Shown: piece by piece, positions 1 to 12,996 of the stretch | Numbering within the stretch: the first letter of the stretch is position 1 | Layout: each line of letters opens with the position of its first letter | From: Casuarina equisetifolia | Taxonomy: Eukaryota > Streptophyta > Magnoliopsida > Fagales > Casuarinaceae | Length of the DNA: 64,000 bases | NCBI GenBank assembly: GCA_028551475.1 | Contig: CM052361.1 | Coordinates: 5,587,501 to 5,651,500, forward strand | Direction of reading: 5' to 3' | Position numbers and translations under genes: made by a program | Notes under the pieces: generated by a model | What the model saw: only the letters and a program-made list of their open reading frames with translations | Databases searched by the model: none | What the model was told of the DNA's origin: nothing

Positions 1-520
1 TTCCTAGTATATCAATATTTGCACAAAACGTAAAAGTATCAAATTTCTACTACTTGATTTCTGAGATTAAGTATAAATTAAAAAAAATAACTTTCTAACT
101 TTTGAGTTAACTTTTGAGTTCAGCATTTGAGTATTCTACTTTAGTATCGAAACCTAAGTTGAATCTATTTTACCTTGCGGCCTTAAGCTAATAACACTTG
201 ATGTAGGAATGTGTGTAAAAATTCAAAGTCCTACATTAAAAATTAAGATCGCTAAAATTAAGTATAAATTAAAAAAAAATATACCCTTCTAAGCTTTAGC
301 TAACTTTTAGATTGAACATTTTAACCTTTCTAATTTAAACATTTAAACTCATTGAAATTAAGTACTATAAAATTAATATCAACAAAACTCATGAATGATA
401 AACCTAGTCATCCTACGTAAATTATTAAATAAAATAAAATAGAATCAACTTAGAGTTTAATACCATATCAAAAAATTAATAACATATTAGGTATGAGACT
501 TTTATCTGCATAGTTGTTAA
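1..520. repeat. AT-rich degenerate repeat with two ~195-bp monomers
   Basis: AT-rich sequence without a gene. A block near 66-130 (TAAGTATAAATT followed by an A run and CTAACTTTTGAG-like text) recurs near 258-320, giving a spacing of about 195 bp. The same word order (an 'ACCT..AAGCCTAATAA'-like phrase, then 'TGTGTAAAAA', then 'AAAGATAA..AAACTTAAAT'-like text) appears in the AT-rich blocks at 53.3-53.8 kb and 59.0-59.5 kb, so this looks like one dispersed repeat family. I cannot assign it to a named class. Confidence 0.5.
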
Positions 521-1089
521 GAATTACATAATTGAAGTGATCGAAAACTAATGAGTTGTAAAGGACGAACCTGGTCAAACGACGGCCATGTGCGCTCGCT
601 CAGTCCACGGCGACCATGTGCCATTTCAAGCCCCGTGGACTCCCCCTGAAGAAGAAGCAACATGCAGTAAAACCAGACGAAAGAAGCAAAAGCGAAGATG
701 GGCCATGCCCCTGAATGGACCTGAAAGACAACACAGCTCAAAAGAATGAGTAGAAGGACAACTTGGTTTGAGGAATCAAAACCCCACAACGCATCATCAT
801 CCAGCCTTTCAAGACTGTTATGACAGCCATAGCTTTCAGACCCGTGGACCCCGCATCCATGTGCATGCTCTCCATTTCACTCTGCTCGAGACTAGCTCCC
901 AACTGCAACTCCAACCCCTGCCCTCTTTCTTTCTCTTTCCAGCTCCTGCTTCCAACTTCCCTGAGAGAACCAACCTCTTTGTTTTCTGTTAATCTTGTTC
1001 CTGCTCTGTGTTGAAAGTCCTTGAGAACTCTGTTCATCAGCTTTTGAAAAGCTCTGTGCTTTACACTTCCTCTGTCTCTGTGGACAAAG
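521..1089 (+). promoter_or_regulatory. Upstream region and 5' leader of the TMK-like gene
   Basis: The 570 bases before the receptor-kinase start become much less AT-rich than the sequence to their left. The last 200 bases are pyrimidine-rich (repeated CTCTG and TTCC words), typical of a plant 5' leader. Small open frames here on both strands have no family resemblance. I see no TATA box I would defend, so the transcription start is not placed. Confidence 0.35.
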
Positions 1090-4000
1090 ATGAAGAAAAA
1101 ACCGTATCTTGGTTTCAAGCTTTTAGCCATTTTTCTTGCTGGGTTTTCTTCGCTTTTCCTCGGCGCAAACTCTCAAGGAAACCCCGGTGCTGATGCTCCG
1201 GTAATGTTAACTCTTAAGAAGGCCCTTAACCCGCCTGAGATTCTCGGGTGGTCTGAAGACTCGGAACCTTGCACCTGGAAGCACGTGGACTGCTCAGAAG
1301 ACAAACGGGTTACCCGGATCCAAATCGGCCACCAAGACCTCCAAGGTACACTTCCTCCAACACTCCAGAACCTCACCAGGCTGGAGCGCTTAGAGCTTCA
1401 GTACAACAACATCTCTGGCCCTCTTCCCAGCCTAAGCGGCTTAGGCACTCTGCAAGTGCTTATGCTTAGTAACAACCAGTTTAGTTCCATTCCTGATGAT
1501 TTCTTCTTTGGCATGTCTTCGCTTGAGTCCTTTGAGATTGATAACAACCCACTCTCGGGTTGGGAAATTCCCGAAAGTCTCCGAAACGCTTCGGCGCTTC
1601 AGAACTTCTCGGCGAATTCGGCCAATATTACTGGCAAGATACCGGAATTTTTCAGCGCCGATGTATTCCCGGGCCTCACTATTTTGCACTTGTCTTTCAA
1701 TAACCTCGAAGGTGGGTTACCTGCGAGCCTTGCTAACTCGCAAATCGTGTCCTTCTGGGTTAATGGGCAGAAAAGTGAGGGTAAGCTTGGTGGCACCATT
1801 GATGTTATGCAGAAAATGACTTACTTGAAAGAGGTTTGGCTGCATTCAAACGCGTTTTCTGGTCCGTTGCCAGATTTCTCGGCTTTGAAATTCTTGGAGA
1901 CTTTAAGTTTGAGAGATAACATGTTTACCGGGCCTGTGCCAGTATCCTTGCTGAATCTAAAATCGCTGAAGGTAGTGAATTTGACAAACAATTACCTTCA
2001 AGGTCCAATGCCTGTATTTTCAAGTGGGGTGGAAGTGGACATGTCTAAGGATACCAATAGCTTTTGTTTGCCCACTCCTGGTCCCTGTGATTCTAGAGTG
2101 GATACATTGCTTTCGATTGTGAAATCAATGGGTTACCCGCTAGGGTTTGCAAAGGATTGGACGGGGAACGATCCATGTGGTAACTGGATTGGGATCACTT
2201 GTAGCAATGGGAATATAACTGTTATAAATTATCAGAAAATGAGTCTCGCGGGTTCAATTTCTCCTGACTTTGCCTCGCTAAAATCCTTGCAAAGACTAGT
2301 TCTTGCTGATAACAAGCTCACGGGTACAATTCCAGGGGAGCTCACCACACTGCCTGAACTTGTTGAGTTTGATGTTTCAAACAATCAGATTTATGGGAAA
2401 GTCCCTGCTTTTAGGAGTAATGTGATGGTTAATACTAATGGTAACCCGGATATTGGTAAGGAAAAAAGCAGTTCATCTCAAGGTGCATCATCACCGAATT
2501 CTACCGATCCATCTTCCACTACGGGTTCTGGAGGTGCTGCCAATTCTGGACCAGGTGGGAGGAAGTCTTCAACATTTATAGGAATAATTGTATTTTTCGC
2601 ATTTGGAGGTCTCCTAGCGGTTTTCTTGGTTGGTTTGTTGGTATTCTGTCTGCATAAGAAGAACCAAAAGCGTTTTAGCAGAGTCCAGAGCCCGAATGCA
2701 ATGGTGATTCATCCTCGCCATTCTGGATCTGATAATGAGAGTGTCAAGATCACAGTTGCAGGCTCAAGTGTAAGTGTTGGTGCAATCAGTGAGACCCATA
2801 CTCTTCCTAGCAGTGAAGCTGGTGACATACAAATGGTTGAAGCAGGAAATATGGTGATATCCATACAAGTCTTGAGGAACGTGACTAATGATTTCAGCAA
2901 GGAAAATATATTAGGACAAGGAGGTTTTGGGACAGTTTACAAAGGTGAACTGCATGACGGTACAAAAATTGCAGTAAAGAGAATGGAATCTGGGGTAATA
3001 GCTGGGAAGGGATTGGCAGAATTTAAATCTGAAATTGCTGTTTTGACGAAGGTCCGTCACCGCCATCTTGTTGCCCTTCTTGGATACTGCTTAGATGGGA
3101 ATGAGAGGCTTCTTGTATATGAATATATGCCTCAAGGGACACTCAGCAGGTATCTCTTAAACTGGCAGAAGAAGGGTTGCAGCCCCTGGAATGGACCAAA
3201 AGGTTGACCATTGCCTTGGATGTGGCTAGGGGTGTTGAGTATCTCCATGGATTGGCCCATCAAAGCTTTATACATAGGGACTTAAAGCCTTCAAACATTC
3301 TTCTTGGAGACGATATGAGAGCTAAGGTCGCTGATTTTGGCCTCGTGCGTCTTGCTCCAGAGGGGAAAGGCTCGATTGAAACAAGAATTGCTGGAACTTT
3401 TGGCTATTTGGCGCCAGAATATGCAGGTACCTCATGTTCTAGTCCTATAAAGTTTTTGACTACATTCATTAAGTTCTTCATATGTAGCTATAATGTCAAA
3501 CTTGATCATAGATTTTCTCTGGCAGACATTATATCGTTCAATATTCATTTTTTCCACAAACATGTCCCTCCAATATTTGAATCAGTTTTCTTTTTCTTGT
3601 GATCACAGTTACCGGTCGAGTGACAACCAAGGTGGACATATATAGTTTTGGGGTGATTCTGATGGAGCTAATAACAGGGAGAAAAGCACTCGACGAGACC
3701 CAGCCGGAGGAGAGCGTGCACCTTGTAACATGGTTCAAAAGAATGTACATCAACAAGGACTCTTTCCGCAAGGCGATTGACCCCACAATCGACCTCAATG
3801 AGGAAACACTCGCTAGTATCAGCACCGTCGCCGAGCTGGCCGGACACTGCTGTGCTAGGGAACCGTATCAGAGACCGGACATGGGTCATGCAGTCAACGT
3901 GCTCTCGTCTCTGGTGGAACTCTGGAAGCCAAGTGACCAAAGTTCTGAAGACATATACGGCATTGACCTTGAGATGTCATTGCCTCAAGCACTTAAGAAG

Positions 4001-4138
4001 TGGCAGGCTTATGAAGGTGGAAGCAACATGGAATCCTCTTCCTCTTCGTTCCTTCCAAGCTTAGACAACACTCAGACCAGCATACCAACCCGCCCTTTTG
4101 GATTTGCCGAGTCTTTTACATCTGCAGATGGCAGATGA
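1090..4138 (+). CDS. TMK1-like: TMK-type leucine-rich repeat receptor kinase (one-base frame break)
   Basis: Plasma-membrane receptor kinase of the TMK family, known for auxin-linked cell-surface signalling. Coding blocks are 1090-3426 and 3609-4138. The 182-bp intron has a GT donor after PEYA and an acceptor before TGRVTTK. Order in the protein: signal peptide (about residues 1-28), cap motif CTWKHVDC, first LRR block, cysteine island with [13 protein letters not shown], second LRR block, Ser/Gly-rich linker, one membrane helix (about 495-520), then a kinase with [35 protein letters not shown] and the family tail [12 protein letters not shown]. The frame breaks at about 3165, where TGG-GCA would be expected but one G of the run is missing. 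With one extra base the coding length is 956 codons, close to Arabidopsis TMK1. Upstream and downstream of that point conservation is very high, so sequence error or a recent lesion fits better than old decay. Confidence 0.95.
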
Positions 4139-4902
4139 GAAGCTGTAAATGATGTCGATGGTGTTTCTTTGTTTATTCTACGTGCTTTTTCCTTGATGTT
4201 TTTTTATGTAAACTTTAAGTTCAGCTTTTGATGTCTTTTCCCATCCACTGACTGACAGTTATCTTGGAAATGTAGTTTTGGTATTCATCGCCTGTCTTGA
4301 ACTTTTCGAAGTGAAATGAAGAGGATTCTAGAAAAGAGACTGGGAACCTTTACAGATTGGAATCCCCATGAAAGAAAACTATTCAATTTCTGATCCTTGC
4401 GACTTGGATCAGTCTATTTCAACCGTTGAAACCCGAAGATGCTCCCAGAAAAAAGTAAGGACAAAAAAGAATAGTATCGAAGATGCCAACCTGTCAACAA
4501 AATGAAATCATCAGAAACTCCATGATTTGTAATTATAGCATCATCTTATTTATCTTGCACAATAATTTCTAATGATGACATCATTTTCTTCAATTATTCA
4601 CATTATAATTGATAATTACATACCCTGAAATTTGGAAGGACTAGCATGGAATAGAAATTAGACTTAGCCATGATATCTGATTTTCTCAACTGTAGTTCAC
4701 ATGTCCCCAAATTTGGGCCCTGAAATACTGTTGGCTTATAGTTTCATTCTATGGACCACAGAAATAGAATCTCCTTTTTATCATCTAAGAATCCACCTTT
4801 ACTCTGTGGTTTTGATTCTAAAGATAGGTTTACAGAAGGGACAATGCATTTAGGTAACCAGAGAAAGGATATCACACTACAGTCAGGACAGAAAAGTGCC
4901 CA
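4139..4902. other. 3' UTR of the TMK-like gene and plain spacer
   Basis: The first about 200 bases are T-rich and probably contain the 3' UTR and polyadenylation region of the receptor kinase. The rest is unremarkable AT-rich spacer up to the target duplication of the next LTR element. No supported gene. Confidence 0.5.
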
Positions 4903-4907
4903 CCTTT

Positions 4908-5394
4908 TGTTGGGAGAATTCAACAAGGTCGCATCATCCACATAGAGATTGAACACACAAATATAAGAACGCACACACCCAACACACAACAGATTTAAGA
5001 GGTTCGAAACATCATAATGTCCTACGTCCCCTGTAGTCTCTTCTTATTAGATTTTCTCATACATTCCCTCTCCTCAAATAGGTATCTCATGGATTCTCTC
5101 ATCAACTAGAATCCATGAGAGGGGCATTCTTCAACAATTAGCCCCCCATGGGGACTCTCTCAATTTGCCCACTAGGTTTCTCTATACTTCTCCTATTTAT
5201 AAAGAAACCCTGAAGGAATCCTAGTTGAATACTACTAGGAAAACCTACTTCCACATAAAGATAAGAATCATAATCCAACACTACTAGGAAACCCACCATA
5301 TCTATAAGATATTTATTGGTTCCACAATTAAATAGAAACCCCTTATTGTAATGATAACCATACCCTTTACCTAATTGTTCCACCAATCCTAACA
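4908..5394 (-). repeat. Left (3') LTR of the non-autonomous element
   Basis: 487-bp LTR beginning TGTTGGGAG and ending CCTAACA. Being beside the purine tract, it is the 3' LTR in the minus-strand reading. Confidence 0.9.
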
Positions 5395-6486
5395 ATCTCC
5401 CCCTTGGAACAATTTAGTGCAACATCCCTGCACCATAGAAAAGTATAGAAAATCTCTTCAAATTATTAACTACACAACCACAATCTTTGGAAAGAGAAAG
5501 ATTGGAGAAACTCTCTTCAACTTCTACAGCTATAGTCTTTGGACAGAGAAAGACTAAGTAAACTCTCTTTAACCACAATCTTTTGAAAGAGAAGATTGCA
5601 AAAAACTCTCTTCAACTTTTACAACCACAATCTTTTTTTATAGAGAAAGATTAAACAAAACTCTCTTCAAAACAAGCCCGCATCAACTGTGCCATCTTGC
5701 ATTTTCTTTAAACCACGCCTCTCTTAGGTCATACCTTCTTAGGCACTTCCACTGCAGCCTCTTCTAAGTTACACCTCTCCTAGGCCGTGTTTCTCTCCAG
5801 GCATCCGCACATCATCATGGGCTTCTTCCATCTAAATGTGTCCTCCACCATGAGGCCCTCAATAAAAGTAAAAATCATAGGACTTCAACAACAATTGAGA
5901 TCACTCTTCAAAATCCCCAACGAAGAGTCCACCTCCTATCCAGAATTGTTGGTGCTTCCCCGGAATCAACCGTCGGAGTCTCAATACACCTCATCTGAAT
6001 ATCGACAAATTTGAAAAATCCCAAATTTTTACTTCATCAATCACATCAACATAGGAACATCACATCAACATAGGAGCATAACATGCTCCCCCTCAATCAA
6101 CAATTCATCAACAACTTCAACAAAGTGCTCCCCCTAAAACATCAATATCTCCATCATTCTCTGTTATCTAACACCACAACTTGAGGCAAATGCTCAGATA
6201 TAAACAGAGAGACATAGATCTGCACTTTGCAAACCTCAATCCACAACTCCAACAATGTATTCCAATTGATCTAGATCAATATCATCCAAAATCAAACTGG
6301 ATTTAGGGAAACAGAAAATCTCACCTTAAAACACATCAATCTACTTCTTCAATTGCATTCATCATATTCGATCTATCATCTTTGGTCCTGATCTTCCACG
6401 GTGCACGCTCACCGTACCACTTGTTAGAAACCAAACTTGTCTCCCATACCACTTGTTGGGATCCAAAACCTGGCTTTGATACCACT

Positions 6487-6973
6487 CGTTGGGAGAATTC
6501 AACAAGGTCACATCATCCACATAGAGATTGAACACACAAATATAAGAACGCACACACCCAACACACAACAGATTTAAGAGGTTCGGAACATCATAATGTC
6601 CTACGTCCCTTGTAGTCTCTTCTTATTAGATTTTCTCATACATTTTCTCTCCTCAAATAGGTATCTTATGGATTCTCTCATCAACTAGAATCCATGAGAG
6701 GGGCCTTCTTCAACAATTAGCCCCCCATGGGGACTCTCTCAATTTACCCACTAGGTTTCTCTATACTTCTCCTATTTATAGAGAAACCCTGAAGGAATCC
6801 TAGTTGAATACTACTAGGAAAACCTACTTCCATATAAAGATAAGAATCATAATCCAACACTACTAGGAAACCCACCATATCTATAAGATATTTATTGGTT
6901 CCACAATTAAATAGAAACCCCTTATTGTAATGACAACCATACCCTTTACCTAATTGTTCCACCAATCCTAACA
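6487..6973 (-). repeat. Right (5') LTR of the non-autonomous element
   Basis: 487-bp partner of the left LTR, same length and nearly identical. It adjoins the tRNA primer-binding site at about 6470-6486, so it is the 5' LTR in the minus-strand reading. Confidence 0.9.
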
Positions 6974-6978
6974 CCTTT

Positions 6979-7536
6979 TGCAGTATTTGGGAAAATGAAC
7001 TTTGATAAAGGCATCGACTGTCCAGCTAGGATACAAAGTGGCTCATTACGTAAGGGAAAAAGAAGATCTAAAGTTGCTTTAATCTCGAGAAACACGACTT
7101 GCCTTTTACAAGGTGAAATTTGAAATGAAAACAATGCATCTACTTGTATCCCGTGTTAGGTAACAGAGGATAAAGCAGACATCAACGGATAATTATGATG
7201 AAATGGTTCTCTCAGAAATGTACTGTCTCAAGATTTATCGGGAAGTCTGGTTTGCCTTTGCTAATAGATTTCTGACAAAATCACTCTCTAGAATTCATCG
7301 GGCCAAGCTATGGAGTAGCAAAATCTCCATCCAGGTGATCATTACGGTACTCCATCTTCTAACACTGCCAAAACATGGGCTGACCAGTTTGGAAGGGATC
7401 TAATTGACAACGATGATACGATCTTGTATGCTTTTAGTGGGCTCAACACACATTGCGACCCGTTTGTCCCTTGCTTCTCCTTTTGCTAGAACAACCCAAC
7501 GTATTTATATTTGCTTCTAAATTCTGGATCCAAATG
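6979..7536. other. Spacer with an open, protein-like stretch at 7319-7489
   Basis: Spacer between two LTR insertions. On the plus strand, 7319-7489 is open without an ATG and reads like real protein (GDHYGTPSSNTAKTWADQFG, then a stretch with DNDDTILYAFSG). It could be an exon relic. I do not recognise the family. Nothing else stands out. Confidence 0.3.
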
Positions 7537-7541
7537 GTCCC

Positions 7542-7817
7542 TGAAGAATTTAATGAACTCTTGTATGTTTGGAACAAAAGCTTGTTTACTGATCAAGCAA
7601 AACCAAAACTAGTTACAAGAGAAAACAAAGCCGTAGAGAGAAGAACTCTTAATGTGCGGCTATTATGATTTACATGTTAACCTAAGAGGCTATATATAAA
7701 CATAAATGAGGCTTATACAAGGGAAACCCTAATATCTCATAATATAGGAAAATATATTGGGCTTTATTCTAGGTGCAATATATGGTAACATAAATATAAA
7801 ATCTTTAACCTTCAACA
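7542..7817 (-). repeat. Left (3') LTR of the copia element
   Basis: 276-bp LTR beginning TGAAGAATTT and ending TTCAACA, preceded by GTCCC. It carries a TATATATAAAC motif near its middle that may be the TATA box. Confidence 0.9.
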
Positions 7818-10800
7818 CCCCTCTTCAAGCTGAGGGTCGAAAGAAGTCCAAGACCCCAAGCTTGCTAAGGAGATGATAGTGTTGATTTGTCCCTAAAGCC
7901 TTGGTCAGAATATCTGCTGGTTGGTCACCACTCCCAACATGTGCTGTGCTAATTAAACCATGACGTATTTTTTCTCGAATAAAATGACAAGAAACATCTA
8001 TATGCTTGGTCTTCTGATGAAAGACTGGGTTTTCTGTCAATTTTTGCGCTGCTTCATTATCACAATATAACAGCACTAGCTATGAAACATTAATTCTCAT
8101 ATCTTTTAATAGACCAACCACTCAAACGATCTCACAAGTAGTGGTTGCCATGACCCTGTATTCAGCCTCTGTTGAAGAAAGAGTCACAACTAGTTACTTT
8201 TTACTTTTCCAAGAAATTACTAAATGTCCAAGTGTAAGACAGAAGCCAATAGTGGATTGATGTGTCATAGGGCATTTTGCATAGCTAGCATCACAGAAAG
8301 CTTGCAAGAGAAAATTGCCATCTGAAGGAAAGAATAAACCAAGCCCTATTGTTCCTTTAAGATACTTGACAATGCGGAGAGCTGCCTCCCAATGGGATTG
8401 CTTGGGAGCATGCATGAATTGACTTAAGAGGTGTACGGGAAAAGCAATGTCAGGGCGTGTCATATCAAGATAATTCAGCTTACCAATCAATTGTTGATAA
8501 CTCAAGATGTTCTCAAATGGTGGATCATTTATTTGTGGACGAACTTGCTCATCATATTTCAAGCTAGTAAATAAGACATTTGTCTCCATAGGATTTCCAA
8601 CAGGCTTTACAGCTGATAGTCCCAATTCAGAGATCAATTCTAAGATATATTTACGTTGACTAAGATGCATGCCATTTGAATCTCGAAGGATCTCAACTCC
8701 AAGAAAATACTTGAGTTCTTCCAAATCCTTGATTCGAAATGTAGAATGAAGATAGGCTTGTAAAGCCTCAATTTTTTGTGTGTCATCACCAGTAATTAAG
8801 ATGTCATCCACATATATGAGCACTAAAACAATATTATTATCTTGTCCTTTAGTGAAAAGAGAATAGTCATACAGTGACTGTCGATAGCCAGCAAATACTA
8901 AAGCTTCTGTAAACTTCTCATTCCATTGTCGTGAAGCTTGCTTTAACCCATACAAAGATTTCTTCAATCGACATACTTTGGACCCCCTTCAAAAGGACTC
9001 CCAGGTGGTGGTTTCATATATACTTCCTCATCTAAATCTCCCTGTAGAAATGCATTATGGACATCCATTTGTCGAATAGTCCATTTACGTTGTGAAGCAA
9101 TAGATAATGCACTTCTAACTGTCACAAATTTTACTATAGGAGAGAAAGTCTCATGATAATCGATGCCCTCTGTCTGACTATAACCCTTCGCTACTAGACG
9201 AGCCTTAAACCGCTCAATACTCCCATCGGCATGATACTTAATCTTGTATACTCATTTACATCCTACGGGTTTTCTTCGTGGTGGTAGGTCTACCAATTTC
9301 CATGTTCCATTCGATTCTAATGCTTTCATTTCCTGATCCATGGCATCTCGCCTCTAGAATCCTTAACTGTCCCATGATAGAACAAGGGTTCTATCTCAGG
9401 TGAAATGGCTGCTATGAAGTGTTGATGTGGAATGGGTAAATGTGTATAAGATACATAGTCAGATATGGGGTATTGTATGGATGAGCCAACATTGTTGCAA
9501 ACATAATCTTAAGTCCATATGGGTGGTCTGGAAATTCTAGTAGATCGTCTAGGAGGTGATGAAAGGACTGTGGGATTATGCATGGTTGGTGAGAAAGGAT
9601 CATCCTCTGTCTCATCATAAGTGAAAACAAGAGGTGATAAAGAAGGAGGATCTATAATCTCCAAGGTAGAATCATTGGGTTGGTTGCCTGAGATATTGGA
9701 AATGGTAATATCTGGTGTAGTATGAATGGTTGTATCAGGAATGGAATTTGATTGGGTAGGAGAGATTACCTGAGTATCTAAATTAGGGTTAACTCTGATA
9801 ACTTGTTGTGCAGGCTCCTCATCTTGAGATGACATCATAGGGAATTCTGAGGAATGAGACCCATTCTTTATGTTTGTAAAAGGGAAAACATTTTCATGAA
9901 AATGAACATCACGACTCACAAAAAATTTCTTTCTTTCAATGTCATAAAGTTTATACCTTTTTTGCCCAAAAGGGTATCCCATAAAAATGCTAGGAATAGC
10001 TCGAAGGGCAAATTTGTCTTTATGCCCCACCACTGAAGCATAGCAAAGACAACCGAAGACTCGAAGTCTAGAAAGGTCAGGAGCTTTCCCATGAATCATC
10101 TCATAAGGAGATTTTCCATGTAAGACTGAAGAAGGAATGCGATTGATAATGTGTGTGGCAGTGAGTATACACTCACCCCAAAAACATGTAGGCATGTGAC
10201 TTTGAAATTTTAATGCCCGTGCAACATCTAATAAATGACGATGTTTACGTTCTACCACACCATTCTGTTGTGGGGTATATACACATGAACTTTCATGCAT
10301 TATACCCCGTGATGAAAACAATTTGTCACATGAGGAATTAAAGAAATCAGTTGCATTATCAGAACGAATGCGTTTGATTCCAATGCTAAAATGATTTTGA
10401 ATTGTGTTAAAGAAACGTTCCAAATGTGATACTGTTTCAGTCTTATGTTTCATGAGGAAAGTCCAAGTTCCTCGTGAAAAATCATCAACAATGGTTAAAA
10501 AATATTTCGAACCATCATAATTTGGGGCATGATATGGTCCCCAAATGTCCACATGGATTAAATCAAAAAGATTTTTGACATTCTCAGTGCGAACAGTGAA
10601 TGAATCACGTGTTTTCTTAGCAAGAGGGCAAACTGAGCAATGGAAATCAGAAGACAGAAAATCTTTGAAATCATTCAAAAATTTAAATTTAGATAAAGAC
10701 ATGTGACCAAGTCTTGAATGCCATAAATGAAAATTAAGGTCATTACATACTAAAGTAATTGAAAGGGCTGGTGCAGTACCAAAAAATTTGCTAACATGCT

Positions 10801-12448
10801 TATTCCTAGGGTGCAAGAAAAAATAAAGTCCATGTCGCATTCTACCAATTCCCTTGACATCACCCGTCGAGAGGTCCTGAAACACACACAAATCAACATA
10901 GAAAACCACTAAACAGTTATTCTCAGCAGTGAATTTAGCTACGGACAACAAATTATATTTGAAATCACGAGAATAAAGAACGGTATGTAATTTTAAACTG
11001 TCAACTAGGGTTATGGAACCAGTGTGGGTGACTTGGGTTAATTCCCCATTTGGCAGTTTAACAGATCTAGACTTAGTCATACATTTAACAGGAAATTCTA
11101 AGCAATTAAAATCAGCAGTAATATGATCACTGGCCCCACTATCTATAATCCAAATGTAAGGAAAAGATTCTGAAATACTTACTCCATTACCATGAGAGGT
11201 CCTACCATAGTCTTCCTTGATCAAATGGATAATGCGCTCATACTGCTCTGGTGTAAAAGTGTAATGACTAGGCTCAACAGTGGCCAAATTGACAGTAGAA
11301 TTACTAGTAAAATTCTTGTGACCTGGGGGATAGCCATTAAGCTTGTAACAAGCTTCCTTCTTATGTCCAAAAAGCTGACAATGCTCACATTGTGGTCCTT
11401 TAAGACGATAACAACTTTCCTTGCGGTGCCCCTTTCGTCCACAATGCTCACATTTGGGTTTGCCAGAAACCCTAGATGATTTATCATTTTGCCCTACTTT
11501 GAGCGAAAATGATGTGTCATTTTCGTTATGCAGAGGTGTTGTCCCAGTTGATCGCTTAGTCCCTGGTGTTGCAACAAGTGGCTCAAATGCGGACCAGCTT
11601 GTTGCGTCGGTCCCATATGTCGACGTAAAAGCCTGAGAATCACCAATCGTCTTCTCTGGACCTCCATACCGGTATTCGGCATTGTTGGTGATGGAGTAAG
11701 CTTGCAAAACGTCAGGAAGTGGCCTCATGAGCAAAATCTGGTCTCTAAGATGAGAAAAGCGATCATCTAGTCCTTTCAAGAATTGATAAAACTTCATGCG
11801 TTCTTGATGAAGTTTCCAACCGTCATTTTTGGACATTTCTGGTGAATCCAGAGCCATCAATGTTGCATACTCATCCCATAGTGCTCTCAAGCGATGAAAA
11901 TAAGAAGCAATTGATCCACCCGATTGCTTCGTGGAGCTTAATTCATTCAAAAGGTCATAGATTCGGGTCGGGTCAACCTGGCTGTAACGAGTACAGAGCT
12001 CCTTCCAGAGATCAGCAGCACTAACTGTGTAGATTAAGCCCTCATAGAGTTGCCCAGATAGCGAGTTAAGGATCCAAGAAAGACAAATTGCATTACAACG
12101 CTCCCAGATAGGCAAATAAGGTGAATTTTCAGCCGGAGCAGGGTATTTGCCATCCACAAATACCAACTTGTTCTTAGAGAGAAGAGCAAGTTTCATAGCA
12201 CGACTCCAAACAGCATAATTACTAGAGCCATTGAGTTTAAAACCAACCAAAGGAACTCCACTAGTATCACCGGGTGGTAGATATAGGGGATCATTCGAGT
12301 CTGTGATGATCGGAATTGGGGAAACATAACCTTCATGATGATCCGATTTAGAACCTGATTGATTCCCCTTCTCTTGGTGAGTTTTTCGAGCATAAGGAGC
12401 AACATATGGAGTAACCAGTGGTTGAAGAGGATCTGACTCAGTAGCCAT

Positions 12449-12996
12449 GATGAAACCAAAGAAGTCTCCAAACTACTCGTACCAGGAAATATCCAAGAGA
12501 AAAACAAATATTTGACAAAGTATCTAAACCACAACAGCAAACCAAAATAGTCACAAAGTGCGGAAGCAAGGAGGAAAAAATACCAAAGATCGTGTGGCTG
12601 CTTGGTGTAGTCGATAAAGTCAAATTTGTTTGATCCGGTGTAGTGCCGAAGAAACAGAAAACCCACAAAGCAAAAGACAAAACTAGGCGGCGGCAAAGTG
12701 TACCCTTTTGGAGAGAGAAAACCAAGTGTACCTTTTTTTTGGAGAAAGCCAATCCCGCAACTTTTGCTTTATTGTGGAGAGAGAAAACCAAGTGCACCTT
12801 TTCTTGAAGTCAGAGAGAGAAAAGGTAGGAAGAAAAATAAAGGCAGCCAAGTCTTCACTCACGGCACCCTTCTCTTTAGTTCGGAGAGAGAAAGCCGTAT
12901 AACAAAGACAAAGCACTAGAAATCCAAAATTGTTTGCTCGGCACCGTGAACAAAAACTAACCAAAGAATCCAACAAAATCGTTGGCTTCGATACCA
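12449..12996 (-). repeat. Untranslated leader of the copia element with internal short repeats
   Basis: About 550 bases between the 5' LTR and the Gag start. A motif of the form GAGAGAGAAAACCAAGTG, with ACC after it in the first two copies, recurs imperfectly about four times between 12710 and 12900. The function is unknown; leader repeats can arise by slippage during reverse transcription. Confidence 0.6.

Larger units (their letters stand above)
4908..6973 (-). mobile_element. Non-autonomous LTR element (TRIM/LARD-like), structurally whole
   Basis: A 2066-bp element with two 487-bp direct LTRs (4908-5394 and 6487-6973), framed by the perfect 5-bp target duplication CCTTT at 4903-4907 and 6974-6978. 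It reads on the minus strand. Just inside the right LTR, the minus strand shows TGGTATCAAAGCC, a primer-binding site for initiator Met-tRNA. Just inside the left LTR, the minus strand has the purine tract CCAAGGGGGAGAT. The interior of about 1.1 kb has no gag or pol similarity, so it must depend on an autonomous partner. The LTRs differ at roughly ten positions (about 2%), implying a fairly recent insertion, perhaps one to a few million years depending on the rate. Confidence 0.9.

Noticed and set aside
4995-5010. GGTTCGAAAC, resembling a tRNA T-loop
   Set aside because: It is part of the LTR and repeated in the other LTR; no tRNA arms surround it.
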